Shown here in pieces: positions 17,630 through 27,555 of a stretch of 47,259 nucleotides of DNA. How positions within the stretch are numbered: the stretch's first letter is position 1; the number at the start of each line of letters is the position of its first letter. The notes under the pieces are model-generated. The model worked only from the letters and a program-made list of their open reading frames with translations. It was not told the DNA's origin and searched no databases. The position numbers and the translations under genes are program-made. This stretch comes from Streptomyces griseocarneus (GTDB taxonomy: Bacteria > Actinomycetota > Actinomycetes > Streptomycetales > Streptomycetaceae). Location of the stretch: contig NZ_BNBL01000022.1 of NCBI RefSeq assembly GCF_014655595.1, forward strand, positions 1-47,259, in the 5' to 3' direction.

Positions 17630-18454
17630 TCAGCGCGCGAGCATCTTCTCGGTGGCCGCGTGCAGCCGCGCCGCGTCGTCCCGGTCGAAGGACCGGTGGC
17701 GAAGGCTGAGCGGCTCCGCCTCCATGAACGCCGTCAGGCTCTCCGCCGGCGGGGAGTCGACGAGGGCGGCGATCGGCACGATGCCCTGCTCGACGGGCTT
17801 GCCGAACTTCTTCATCATCTCGATCTGGGCCGCCGTCGCGGGGTCGTAGTCGCCCGAGAAGCTGGTCGACACGCTGCCCGGGTTGATCAGCACGTACCGG
17901 ATGCGGCCGGCCGCGTGCCGCTCGGCGAAGGAGACGCCGAGCAGGTCGTTGGTCTTGCCGCCCTGGTTCAGCGCCTCGAGGGGGTCGTAGTCGCGGGCGA
18001 GGTTGAAGTCGTCCCAGTGGACCCGCCCCATCGGGGTGCCGGGGCCGGCCACGTTCACGATGACGGGATGTTCGGCCTTCTCCAGCTCTCCCACCAGTCC
18101 GTGGCTCAGCAGGAAACGGCTCAGGTAGAAGAGCGCGAAGGTGCGCTCGAAACCCTCCGAGGTCTCCCGGCGGATGCTGCTGTAGTGCCGGGCGCACAGC
18201 ACGAGCGCGTCCACCACCGGAAAGCGGTCCTTGATTTCCCCGAGGATCCGCTCGTTCTCGGCGACGAGGCTGAGATCGGCCCGGAGGAACGCCGCACGGT
18301 CACCCGCACCCGTTTCGCGGGCGGTCTCCAGTAATGCCTGTCCCTTCTCCGCGTTGCGGCCGACGATCACGACCTGCTCACCGCGCCGCAGATAGTCGAG
18401 GGCCAGCGCCCTGCCCATCCCGTCGGTGCCGCCTTGAATCACGATGGTACGCAT
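17630..18454 (-). CDS. Atypical SDR lacking the catalytic Ser-Tyr pair (SimC7-like candidate)
   Basis: A 274-aa Rossmann protein with cofactor motif VIQGGTDGMGRALALDYLRR. At the place where SDRs carry Ser (NVSS) this reads NVAGPG, and where they carry YxxxK it reads NQGGK, so the Tyr is Asn while the Lys is kept. From memory, SimC7 of simocyclinone biosynthesis is an angucyclinone ketoreductase that also lacks the canonical triad, which makes it the best functional model; this is an inference, not a homology search. ATG preceded by GGGAGG. A TTA codon lies at 18332-18334. A 10-bp hairpin separates it from the upstream ABM gene. Confidence 0.75.
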   Translation of the reverse strand: MRTIVIQGGTDGMGRALALDYLRRGEQVVIVGRNAEKGQALLETARETGAGDRAAFLRADLSLVAENERILGEIKDRFPVVDALVLCARHYSSIRRETSEGFERTFALFYLSRFLLSHGLVGELEKAEHPVIVNVAGPGTPMGRVHWDDFNLARDYDPLEALNQGGKTNDLLGVSFAERHAAGRIRYVLINPGSVSTSFSGDYDPATAAQIEMMKKFGKPVEQGIVPIAALVDSPPAESLTAFMEAEPLSLRHRSFDRDDAARLHAATEKMLAR

Positions 18455-18485
18455 CCGGAAAGCCTCCCTGAACGGCAGCGAATGA

Positions 18486-18520
18486 CGCCCAACTCTCCTG
18501 CAGGAAAGCGGAGTTGGGCG
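18486..18520. terminator. 10-bp inverted repeat between ABM gene and SDR (terminator or operator)
   Basis: CGCCCAACTC - 15-nt loop, itself containing the palindrome TCCTGCAGGA - GAGTTGGGCG. It lies just downstream of the ABM stop and upstream of the atypical SDR. Its arms share CCAACTC/GAGTTGG with the outer repeat at 16746-16809. Confidence 0.55.
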
Positions 18521-18529
18521 GACTGCGCG

Positions 18530-19174
18530 TCAACGTACCACGCTGCTGTGCAGGCGGTAGCGCTTGAATCCGACGGGCCGGACACCGGGAATGTCATTGC
18601 TCGCACGCAGGGTCGACGCCCGGCTCGCGCCGTCCAGGAATACGTCGTGCGCGGCGTCCGACGTCCACTCGGCGTAATTGAGGACACGGGTGCCGTCCAC
18701 GCTGGCGTGGAAATTGGCGGAAATCATTCCGGGATGCTGTGCGAGGGGCATCGACTCCAGCGTCTCGACGAGCGAACCGATGACGTGCTCCTGTCGTTCG
18801 GCGCCGTCGACGTCGAATGCGGCGATCACCACGCAGCCGGCCTCCCGGTGCCCCGCCGCGGTCACGACACTTCGGTGCAGCCGGTATTCCACGGCCCCCG
18901 CCCGGGCCGGCCCGGTGAGCGAACGCACGAAGTCCCCGTACGCCGCCGCGTCACGGCACTGGGTGTAGGTGAGCACGGTGTCGTCGTCGTCGCTGAGGAA
19001 ACAGCTGAAGGAGAGAATTCCCGGGGGCCAGGCGGCGGTGCTCCACTGGCCGGCGAGTTCCCGGAGCGCGGCGGTGCCGCTCTCGCGGCCGGGTACGTAC
19101 CAGTGGCTGACGAACACGACTCCGGCGTCGGGGCGGCGGATGTCCGGCAGCGCGGCGGTGGCCGGTGAGGTCAT
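18530..19174 (-). CDS. Two-domain antibiotic biosynthesis monooxygenase (ABM) protein, paralogue 2
   Basis: A 214-aa protein with two ABM repeats: domain 1 (~15-100) with ILSFSCFLSDDDDTVLTYTQ and domain 2 (~110-205) with MISANFHASVDGTRVLNYAEW. It is the same architecture as gene 12241-12933. The start overlaps the MFS stop by 4 bp, placing it in the angucycline operon. Candidate reactions are quinone-forming oxygenation or oxidative cleavage of the angucycline B ring (JadG/AlpJ-like); no flavin reductase partner is adjacent. Confidence is high for the fold and low for the reaction. Confidence 0.82.
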   Translation of the reverse strand: MTSPATAALPDIRRPDAGVVFVSHWYVPGRESGTAALRELAGQWSTAAWPPGILSFSCFLSDDDDTVLTYTQCRDAAAYGDFVRSLTGPARAGAVEYRLHRSVVTAAGHREAGCVVIAAFDVDGAERQEHVIGSLVETLESMPLAQHPGMISANFHASVDGTRVLNYAEWTSDAAHDVFLDGASRASTLRASNDIPGVRPVGFKRYRLHSSVVR

Positions 19175-20430
19175 GGCTGTCTCCTGGGCGTGAGGGTGAG
19201 GGTGCGCGGGGGCGCGGCCGGCCGGCGCAGGCCCGCGACGGCCGTCAGCAGGCCCACGGCCGAGACCGCGGTGAGCAGCAGCAGGGCCGGCCGGTAGCCG
19301 TCGTACGCCGCCATCAGCGCCGCGACCGCCGGCAGCGTCAGGACGCCGCCGAGCTGGACCGCGGTCTGGTAGAGCGGCACGGCATGGGCCCGGTCGGCCG
19401 CCGGGATCGTCGCGATGGACTGCATGTTGAGCGCCGCGAAGGCCAGGACGAACCCCGCCTCCACCAGCAGCAGGGCCGGCAGCATGCCGGTGGCGTACGG
19501 CTGCCCCTGCGGCCGCCACAGGTACAGCGCGCAGCCGAGGAACGGCGTGAGCGCCCCCAGGGCGATCAGCCGGGCGGTGCCGAACCGCGCGACGAGGCGG
19601 CCGGCGAAGGGAACGGTCACCGCCAGGGGGACGCACGCGGGCAGCAGCGCCAGCGCGCACGTCCACGGCGACCAGCCGAGCCGCTCCTGGGCCTGGAAGG
19701 TGATCAGCAGCAGCAGCCCGGCGTAGGTGCCGTTGAGCGAGGCCGCGCCCAGCGCCGAACGCCGCAGCCCGCCGTCGCGCAGCAGCCCGGGCCGGGGCCC
19801 GGCCGGGGACGCGGCCGCAGTCCGGTCGCGCGGCAGCAGGCCCAGCCCGAAGAGCATCAGCGCCAGGGCCACCGGGGCGGGGAAGAGGAACGTCCAGCGC
19901 CAGCCCGCCTCGAGCAGCGCCCCGGACAGCAGCACGCCCACCGTGAACCCGGCGGCCCCGAACAGCGAGTACACGGACACCGCCCTGCGCCGGGGTGCTC
20001 CCTCCCGGAACTCCGTGCTGATGATGGCGAGGCCGGAGGGCGCGGTGAGGGCCGCGCACAGGCCCTTCACGACGCGGGTGGCGATCAGCAGGGCCGGGCC
20101 ATCGGCGAGCCCGCCGGCCACCGAGGCGGCGGCGAAGACGAACATGGCGGCGAGGTAGGCGCGGCGCCGCCCCCAGCGGGCGTTGATCCACGTCCCCAGG
20201 GGGAGCAGCGCGGCGAAGCCGAGCGCGAAGCCGCTCATCAGCCACTGCACGGTCGGCACCGGCATGCCGAGGTCGGCCCCGATCGAGGGCAGGGCGACCA
20301 GCACCACCGACACCTCGATCGCGTCGAGGACCATGTTCCCCGAGAGGATGAACAGCAGCGCCCACCGCCGCGCGTCCCAGCGCTCGGCGCCGGTGGCGGT
20401 GGCGGCGGGCGGGGAGGCCGCCGCGCTCAT
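19171..20430 (-). CDS. MFS exporter
   Basis: A 419-aa protein with about 12 predicted transmembrane segments; an early segment FALGFAALLPLGTWINARWGRRR carries the MFS motif A loop. It is coupled by 4-bp overlaps to the epsilon-subunit gene upstream and the ABM gene downstream. It is shorter than the DHA2 pump at 15275-16735 and belongs to a different MFS subgroup. A second exporter inside the angucycline operon suggests product or intermediate export. Confidence 0.87.
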   Translation of the reverse strand: MSAAASPPAATATGAERWDARRWALLFILSGNMVLDAIEVSVVLVALPSIGADLGMPVPTVQWLMSGFALGFAALLPLGTWINARWGRRRAYLAAMFVFAAASVAGGLADGPALLIATRVVKGLCAALTAPSGLAIISTEFREGAPRRRAVSVYSLFGAAGFTVGVLLSGALLEAGWRWTFLFPAPVALALMLFGLGLLPRDRTAAASPAGPRPGLLRDGGLRRSALGAASLNGTYAGLLLLITFQAQERLGWSPWTCALALLPACVPLAVTVPFAGRLVARFGTARLIALGALTPFLGCALYLWRPQGQPYATGMLPALLLVEAGFVLAFAALNMQSIATIPAADRAHAVPLYQTAVQLGGVLTLPAVAALMAAYDGYRPALLLLTAVSAVGLLTAVAGLRRPAAPPRTLTLTPRRQP

Positions 20431-20651
20431 GTCCGGTCCCCGCTGCCCCGCCAGGTGCGGGGCCCCTGGAAGCCGGTGACCCGTTCCGGGCGGCGCCAGG
20501 GGGCGGGCGGGCGGCGGCCGGGGACGGGCCCGGGCCCGTCGGCGGGGTGGGCGAGGCGGGCGCGGAGCACCGCGGTGAGCGCGGCCAGCTCCAGCGCGTC
20601 GGGGCTGCCCCGCTCCACCCGCAGCAGGGTCTCGGTGGCCGGATCGGACAT
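20427..20651 (-). CDS. Acyl-CoA carboxylase epsilon subunit
   Basis: A 74-aa small protein matching the AccE/PccE type: LLRVERGSPDALELAALTAVL at the N-terminus and a C-terminal WRRPERVT segment. In Streptomyces this subunit tightens the alpha-beta carboxylase complex and stimulates activity. It sits 13 nt downstream of the carboxyltransferase gene and overlaps the MFS start. GGGAG precedes the ATG. It supports dedicated malonyl-CoA supply for the polyketide synthases. Confidence 0.82.
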   Translation of the reverse strand: MSDPATETLLRVERGSPDALELAALTAVLRARLAHPADGPGPVPGRRPPAPWRRPERVTGFQGPRTWRGSGDRT

Positions 20652-20664
20652 CTGCGGCTCCCGT

Positions 20665-22180
<1,516 letters not shown>

Positions 22181-22200
<20 letters not shown>

Positions 22201-23026
22201 GGTCCCCTTCCTCCCTCGTTCCTCCCTCGTCGGACATCCGCTCGATCAGCCCGACGGCCGCGGCCCCGTCGGCGTCCAGGCACCGCGCCGGCAGCTCGTG
22301 GGCGACCAGCGGCAGCTCCCCCGGCGCCCGCCCGGCGGTCCCGAGGGCGGCCGCGGCGACGGTGCCGGGCCGGGCCGGCACGTTGCGCACGGTCCAGCCG
22401 GCGGGCCGGGCGGGGGCGGCCGCGTCCGTCCGCTCGCCCAGGTAGTCGGCGGCCGGGGGGCGGGCCAGGCCCGCGCCCAGGCCCTTGAGGTACGCCTCCT
22501 TGCGCGTCCACAGCCGCCCGAAGGCCTCGGCGCGCTCCGCGTCCGGCAGGGCGGCCAGCTCCTCCCGCTCGGCCGGGTGGAGGGCGTCGCGGCACAGGTC
22601 GGCGGTCTCCGCCGAGGGCGCCGCCTCGGCGTCCACGCCCACCGGGGAGGCGGCCACGGCGATGAGGACGAGGTCGCGGGTGTGCGACAGCGAGAAGTGC
22701 GTCCCGCCGTCCGGCGGGGCCACGACCGGGCGGCCGTGCGGACCGCGGCAGCGGACGCACGGCGCACGGCGCAGACCGACCTCGCCCGGCGGCAGGCCGA
22801 GGTACGCGGCCAGCACCCGCCGCAGCGCGACGTGCGCCGCCACGTAGCGCAGCCGGTCCTCCGGCCGGACGAACGCGGCGGCCCGCTCCCGCTCGGCCGC
22901 CCCGAGCTCGGCGGCGGCCGGGGGCGGAACGCCCGGCCAGGGCCCGGGCAGCGCCCACAGATGGAGCTCCCCGTCCCGCAGCGCCCGCGCCGCCCGGCCG
23001 GCGACGGGCGCGCCGGCGGTCACCAC
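22181..23026 (-). CDS. Sfp-type 4'-phosphopantetheinyl transferase (JadM-like)
   Basis: A 281-aa enzyme that converts apo-ACP to holo-ACP using CoA. Core motifs: THFSLSHTRDLVLIAVA, then PVGVDAEAAP (Mg-binding Asp/Glu), then the LWTRKEAYLKGLG signature. Start GTG overlaps the end of the SDR gene, and its 3' end overlaps the carboxylase start. PPTases are standard in angucycline operons (JadM), where they activate the type II ACP; here it may also serve other carrier proteins, although the PksE has its own PPTase-like domain. Confidence 0.92.
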
Positions 23027-23775
23027 TCCAGCACCTGCCCCGACGCGGTGCCGTCCTCGCCGATGAAGGCGGCCGTGGGGCCGTCCTCGCCCAGCGTCGC
23101 CAGCAGCACGGGGATCCGCGCGCCCTCGTCGGGTGTCAGATGGCCCCGGTGGTCGTTGATGTCGGTCGCCACGAACCCGGGCGAGCAGGCATTGACCAGG
23201 ATGCCCGTGTCCCGCAGCTCGTTGGCGTAGGTCACGGTGATCGCGTTCAGGGCGGCCTTGGAGGTGTTGTAGTCCAGCACCGCCGGGAAGACCCCCGGCG
23301 GGAAGACGCCCGACGGGTCGTGCCGGGCCGCGGCGTGGGTGAGCGATGCCAGCACGCTGCTGACGTTGACGATGCGGGCCGCCGGGGAGCGGCGCAGCAG
23401 CGGCAGGAAGGCGTTGGTGACCGCGATGACGCCGAAGACGTTGGTCTCGTAGGTCCGGCGGACGTCGGCGAGGGGCGTGGCGCTGGGCAGGGTCACCGGG
23501 GCGCCGGTGCCGGCGTTGTTGACCAGGACGTCGAGCCCGCCGGCCTCGTCCTCGACGCGGCGGGCCGCGAGGGCCACGGAGTCCTCGTCGGTGACGTCGA
23601 GCCGCAGGAACCGCACTTCCAGCCCCTCGGCCCGCAGTTCGGTCTCGGCCTCCTTGCCCCGGCGGCCGTCGCGGGCCCCCAGGTAGACCGTCATGCCCAG
23701 CATGGCCAGGCGGCGCGCGACCGCCCGGCCGATGCCCTTGTTGGCGCCGGTGACGACGGCCGTCCGGGCGGTCAT
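23020..23775 (-). CDS. Classical short-chain dehydrogenase/reductase
   Basis: A 251-aa SDR with AVVTGANKGIG, NNAGTG, IVNVSSVLASL (Ser) and VLDYNTSKAALN (Tyr-Lys). Canonical in length and active site. The start overlaps the stop of the oxygenase-reductase fusion by 4 bp, so it acts directly after that enzyme in the operon. By position it may perform a late angucyclinone ketoreduction (the role of LanV-type reductases), but the family alone does not give regiospecificity. It resembles gene 16907-17620. Confidence 0.9.
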   Translation of the reverse strand: MTARTAVVTGANKGIGRAVARRLAMLGMTVYLGARDGRRGKEAETELRAEGLEVRFLRLDVTDEDSVALAARRVEDEAGGLDVLVNNAGTGAPVTLPSATPLADVRRTYETNVFGVIAVTNAFLPLLRRSPAARIVNVSSVLASLTHAAARHDPSGVFPPGVFPAVLDYNTSKAALNAITVTYANELRDTGILVNACSPGFVATDINDHRGHLTPDEGARIPVLLATLGEDGPTAAFIGEDGTASGQVLEW

Positions 23776-25754
23776 CCTTCGGCCCCGAGGAGGGTGCCGC
23801 CGCTGGCGTCGACGTAGGAGCCGGTGATCCAGCGGGCCTCGTCGGTGGCGAGGAAGGTCACCACGTCGGCGACGTCCCCGGCCTCGCCGACCCGCTTGAA
23901 GGCCGACATCCGGGCCATCTGCTCGACGGCCTCGGGGATGTCGAAGACGGCGGAGCCGTTGTTCGTGATGCCGGGGGCCACGCTGTTGACGGTGATGTTG
24001 CGGGGGGCGACGTGCCGGGCGAAGTGCAGGGTGATCTGCTCGATGGCCCCCTTGGTCATCGAGTACGCCACCTGGTGGGGCACCGCGCAACGGGTGAGGC
24101 CCGAGGTGATGTTGATGATGCGGCCGCCGTCCGGCATCCGCTCGAGCGCGCGCTGCACGATGAAGAACGGCGCCCTGGCGTTCACCGCCCACTGCCGGTC
24201 GAGCGCCTCGGGGGTGACGTCCTCCGGCTGAATGCCGTCGTTGCCGGTGACCGCCGCGTTGTTCACCACGATGTCCAGCGCGGTGTCGCCCGTACGCTCC
24301 TTCAGGCCCTGGTCCAGGCCCGTGAACAGCTCGTGCACGTCGCCCGGGGTGCCCAGCTCGGCGCGGACGGGAAAGGCCCGGCCGCCGTCCTTCTCGATCA
24401 GGGCGACGGTCTCGCGCGCCGCGTCCTCGTTGGTCGCGTAGTGCACGGCGACCAGGGCGCCCTCGCGGGCCAGGCGCACGGCGATCGCCCGGCCGATGCC
24501 GCGGCTGGAACCGGTGACGAGCGCGGTCTTGTGGATGAGCCTTGCCATGCCGGAACTCCTGTGGGTCGGGGTGGGAAGAGGCCGGCCGCCGGGCGGCGTC
24601 GCCGCCGGGGCCGGTACGGGGCCGTCGAGGCCGCTGATGCCGCGGGCGAGACGCGTGGCGACGGCGTCGATCCCCAGCAGGTCGCCGAAGACCTCCCGCA
24701 TGCCGTCGGTCTCCGGCCCGCCGAACAGCAGGTGCTCCTGGGCCCGGATGCCGGCCAGGGTGCGGGCGCCGACGGGGTGGCGGGTCTCGTGGTAGCCGTC
24801 GAGCACGTCCTCGCCGCCGGTGCCGGTGACGACCGCGGCGAGCCTGGGGCCCAGGTCCGCCGCGTCCTGGAGGCCGAGGTTGAGGGCCTGGCCGCCGACC
24901 GGCATCTGGGCGTGGGCGGCGTCGCCCGCGAGGAGGACCCGCCCCTGCCGGTAACGGGTCACCTGGCGGCTGGTGTTGTCGAACCGGTTGATCCACAGCG
25001 CGGTGCCGCCGCCGATGTCCTCGCCGGTCACCGCCGCCCAGGCCGCGGCGACCTCGGCGAAGTCCGGCGCGCGGGTCACGTCCCCGGGCTCGGCCCCGTA
25101 GCGGTGGATCATCAGGCGCGTGGTGCCGTCGGGGCGGCGGAAGGCCGTGGCGACGCCGTGCGCGAAGCGCTGCAGCCGCCGGCCCGGGACGTCGATTCCC
25201 GCCACGTCGGCCCGGAGCATCTCCCGGGTGGCCGCGTGCCCGGCGAAGTCGAAGCCCGCCAGCCGGCGTACGGTGCTCCGCTCGCCGTCGCAGCCCACGA
25301 CGTAGGCGGCCGTGTGGCGGTGCCGTGCGCCGTCCGGCCCGGACGAGAGGACCTCGACCCGGTCCGCGTGCGGGGTCAGACCGGTCACCGTGTGCCCCCG
25401 CCGGACGTCCGCGCCGAGCCCGGCCGCCCATTCCTCGAGGACCGGCTCGAGGCGGGACTGCAGGCACTCCCACTGCCCGGCGAACCGGTGGTCCGGGCCG
25501 GCCGCCGCCAGGTCCAGGGGAATGCCCCCGAAGTGGCCGGGCCCCAGGGCCCGCAGGGGCCCCAGCCGGTCGAGGACGCCGCACTCGTCGAAGATCTCCA
25601 TCGTGCGGGTGTGCAGGACGGAGGCCCGGGACTCCGTCGTGGGCCGGGCCAGCCGCTCCAGTACGGTCACCCGGGCGCCGCCGGTGCGCAGCCGTGCCGC
25701 GAGCATCAGCCCGACGGGGCCGGCACCGACGACGATCACGTCCGTGTGGGTCAT
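23772..25754 (-). CDS. FAD oxygenase-SDR fusion of the PgaM/UrdM/JadF type
   Basis: A 660-aa bifunctional protein. Residues 1-~400 are a PHBH-type flavin hydroxylase: GxGxxG in VVGAGPVGLMLA, the DG motif VGCDGERSTVR and the GD motif LLAGDAAHAQMPVGG. From Met403 an SDR follows: TALVTGSSRGIGRAIA, NNAA and YSMTKGAIEQ. The usual thioredoxin-like C-terminal domain of the hydroxylase is missing and a Pro-rich linker leads to the SDR. In angucyclines this fusion works with the PgaE-type enzyme on C12/C4a oxygenation and reduction. An internal ATG with its own AGGAG suggests separate production of the reductase. Canonical position after the aromatase. Confidence 0.93.
   Translation of the reverse strand: MTHTDVIVVGAGPVGLMLAARLRTGGARVTVLERLARPTTESRASVLHTRTMEIFDECGVLDRLGPLRALGPGHFGGIPLDLAAAGPDHRFAGQWECLQSRLEPVLEEWAAGLGADVRRGHTVTGLTPHADRVEVLSSGPDGARHRHTAAYVVGCDGERSTVRRLAGFDFAGHAATREMLRADVAGIDVPGRRLQRFAHGVATAFRRPDGTTRLMIHRYGAEPGDVTRAPDFAEVAAAWAAVTGEDIGGGTALWINRFDNTSRQVTRYRQGRVLLAGDAAHAQMPVGGQALNLGLQDAADLGPRLAAVVTGTGGEDVLDGYHETRHPVGARTLAGIRAQEHLLFGGPETDGMREVFGDLLGIDAVATRLARGISGLDGPVPAPAATPPGGRPLPTPTHRSSGMARLIHKTALVTGSSRGIGRAIAVRLAREGALVAVHYATNEDAARETVALIEKDGGRAFPVRAELGTPGDVHELFTGLDQGLKERTGDTALDIVVNNAAVTGNDGIQPEDVTPEALDRQWAVNARAPFFIVQRALERMPDGGRIINITSGLTRCAVPHQVAYSMTKGAIEQITLHFARHVAPRNITVNSVAPGITNNGSAVFDIPEAVEQMARMSAFKRVGEAGDVADVVTFLATDEARWITGSYVDASGGTLLGAEG
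24546..24560 (-). promoter_or_regulatory. Internal ribosome binding site and start codon for the SDR domain
   Basis: On the minus strand AGGAG (24556-24560), a 7-nt spacer and ATG (24546-24548) in the frame of the fusion gene. Initiation here would give a free 258-aa reductase starting MARLIHKTALVTG. As I recall, internal initiation was reported for PgaM, so this may be a conserved device. Confidence 0.65.
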
Positions 25755-25757
25755 GGC

Positions 25758-26693
25758 TCAGCGCCGCGCTTCCGCGTACTCCTTGGCGTGGCCGAGCGTC
25801 GCCCGGCTGTTGGTGCCCAGGGCGTTGCGCAGGAACGCGCGGGCCTCGGGAACGCCGGCGTCCGGCCCGAGGACGGCGCGGATGTTCGCCGCGTTGACCA
25901 CCACGGTGTGCTGGGAGGTGGCGGTGGTGACGCCGTCGGCGTCCTCGTCCAGCTGCCAGTAGCCGGTGTGCAGGGTCATCAGGGCGGGCAGGGTGGTCTG
26001 CTTGTAGGCGATCCTGCGGTGCGGCAGGCACACCCGGACCGACTCGGTGGTGTGGGACGAGCCGTCCTTGGTGAGGGTGTCCATGCGCAGGACCTGCAGG
26101 CCGGGGGTGTCCTCGGTCAGTTTGACCGCGGCCACGTGCGGGAGCCGCTCGGTCCACAGCCCGGCCTCGTTGAGGAAGTCGTAGACGTCCTTCGCCGCGC
26201 CGTCGATCCGCACGGTGTCCTCGAAGGACAGCGTCAGGTCCGGCGACCCCGTGGCCAGTTCGGCGTTGGCCTTCAGCGCGGCCAGCTCGGAGCGGCTGTT
26301 GCGGTCGACGGCCTCGTCGATCCACTTCAGGTTCTCGGGGTCGTCGCCGACGGCCCTGTAGTCGTGCAGCAGCCGGACCCGGGCGCGCCGGGCGCCGAGG
26401 GGTTCGACGATCCAGGTGCCGCCCATGGCGGCCACGGGGGGCGTGGAGACCTCCTGGCGGAAGGTGATCCGCAGCGCCCGGGGGTCGAGGGTGCGGCGGG
26501 AGGTCCAGTTCTTGGCCTCGCCGTTGGCCGTGGCCCAGATCCGGATCCGCTCCTGCTCCGGGCCGCGTTCCAGGTGGTCCACGTACACGGTCGGCGGGAA
26601 GATCCGGGGCCAGTTCTCGACCTCGGCGATCAGCCGGTAGACGTCGGCGGCGGCCGCCTCGACGGTGATCTCGTGCTCGACCTCACGGGTCAT
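25758..26693 (-). CDS. Di-domain aromatase/cyclase (UrdL/PgaL type)
   Basis: A 311-aa protein with two tandem START/polyketide-cyclase helix-grip domains: residues ~1-150 (REVEHEITVEAAAADVYRLI start; WPRIFPPTVYVDHLER) and ~160-311 (LSFEDTVRIDGAAKDVYDFL start). Such di-domain enzymes close and aromatise the first ring of C9-reduced decaketides. I chose ATG 26693; the open frame extends further upstream but without family similarity. It is 3 nt from the oxygenase-SDR fusion and downstream of the ketoreductase, the usual angucycline order. Confidence 0.93.
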   Translation of the reverse strand: MTREVEHEITVEAAAADVYRLIAEVENWPRIFPPTVYVDHLERGPEQERIRIWATANGEAKNWTSRRTLDPRALRITFRQEVSTPPVAAMGGTWIVEPLGARRARVRLLHDYRAVGDDPENLKWIDEAVDRNSRSELAALKANAELATGSPDLTLSFEDTVRIDGAAKDVYDFLNEAGLWTERLPHVAAVKLTEDTPGLQVLRMDTLTKDGSSHTTESVRVCLPHRRIAYKQTTLPALMTLHTGYWQLDEDADGVTTATSQHTVVVNAANIRAVLGPDAGVPEARAFLRNALGTNSRATLGHAKEYAEARR

Positions 26694-26730
26694 GCGCGCG
26701 CTCCTTGGGTGCGGTCGGGGTCGGCGGGGG

Positions 26731-27516
26731 TCAGAAGTTGCCCAGCCCGCCGCAGACGTTGAGCGCCTGGGCGGTGATGGAGGCGGCACTGTCGGAGGTC
26801 AGGTAGCCGACCAGTCCGGCGACCTCCTCGGGGGTGGAGTAGCGGCCGAGCGGGATCTTGGCCTGGAACTTCTCCAGGATCTGCTCCTCGCTCGCGTCGT
26901 ACGCGGCGGCGTAGCCCTGCCGCACGCGCTGCGCCATGGGGGTCTCGACGTAGCCGGGGCAGACGGCGTTGACGGTGATGCCGCTCGGCGCGAGCTCGTT
27001 GCCGAGGGCCTTGGTGAAGCCGACGACGCCGTGCTTGGAGGCGGAGTAGGGGGCGCCGAGCACCACGCCCTGCTTGCCGGCGGTGGAGGCGATGTTGATG
27101 ATCCGGCCGCGCTTCTTGTCGCGCATGCCGCCGGTGTTGAGCACCTCGCGCGTCATGCGGAAGACGCTGGTGAGGTTGGTGTCGATGACGTCGAGCCACA
27201 GCTCGTCGTCGATGTCGGCGGTGACGCCGCCGCCGCTGCGGCCGGCGTTGTTCACCAGCACGTCCACCGTCCCGAAGCGGTCGACGGCGGCCCGTACGAA
27301 GGCCCGTACGGCCGCCGCGTCGCGGACGTCGCAGGGGGCGCCGTCCACGTCGAGGCCCTCCTCCCGCAGCGCGTCCACGGTGTGCTTCACGCTCTGCTCG
27401 GTGCGGGCGCAGATGAAGACCCGGTGGCCCTGCCGGGCCAGCAGCCGGGCCGTGGCGAGGCCGATGCCGCTGGTCGCGCCGGTGACGACGGCGACCTGGG
27501 CGTCCTGCTGCGTCAT
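26731..27516 (-). CDS. Polyketide C9 ketoreductase (ActIII-type)
   Basis: A 261-aa SDR ketoreductase. Motifs: AVVTGATSGIGLATA, NNAGRSGGGVTAD (the XGG element of ActIII-type enzymes), IINIASTAGKQG and APYSASKHGVVGFTKALGNE (Tyr-Lys). It reduces the C9 ketone of the nascent poly-beta-ketone and so sets the first ring closure. It lies between ACP and aromatase genes exactly as in other angucycline clusters. Confidence is high on both family and role. Confidence 0.95.
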   Translation of the reverse strand: MTQQDAQVAVVTGATSGIGLATARLLARQGHRVFICARTEQSVKHTVDALREEGLDVDGAPCDVRDAAAVRAFVRAAVDRFGTVDVLVNNAGRSGGGVTADIDDELWLDVIDTNLTSVFRMTREVLNTGGMRDKKRGRIINIASTAGKQGVVLGAPYSASKHGVVGFTKALGNELAPSGITVNAVCPGYVETPMAQRVRQGYAAAYDASEEQILEKFQAKIPLGRYSTPEEVAGLVGYLTSDSAASITAQALNVCGGLGNF

Positions 27517-27555
27517 GTCCTTCTCCTGGGGATGTCGGTCGGGGCGGTCGGGCGG

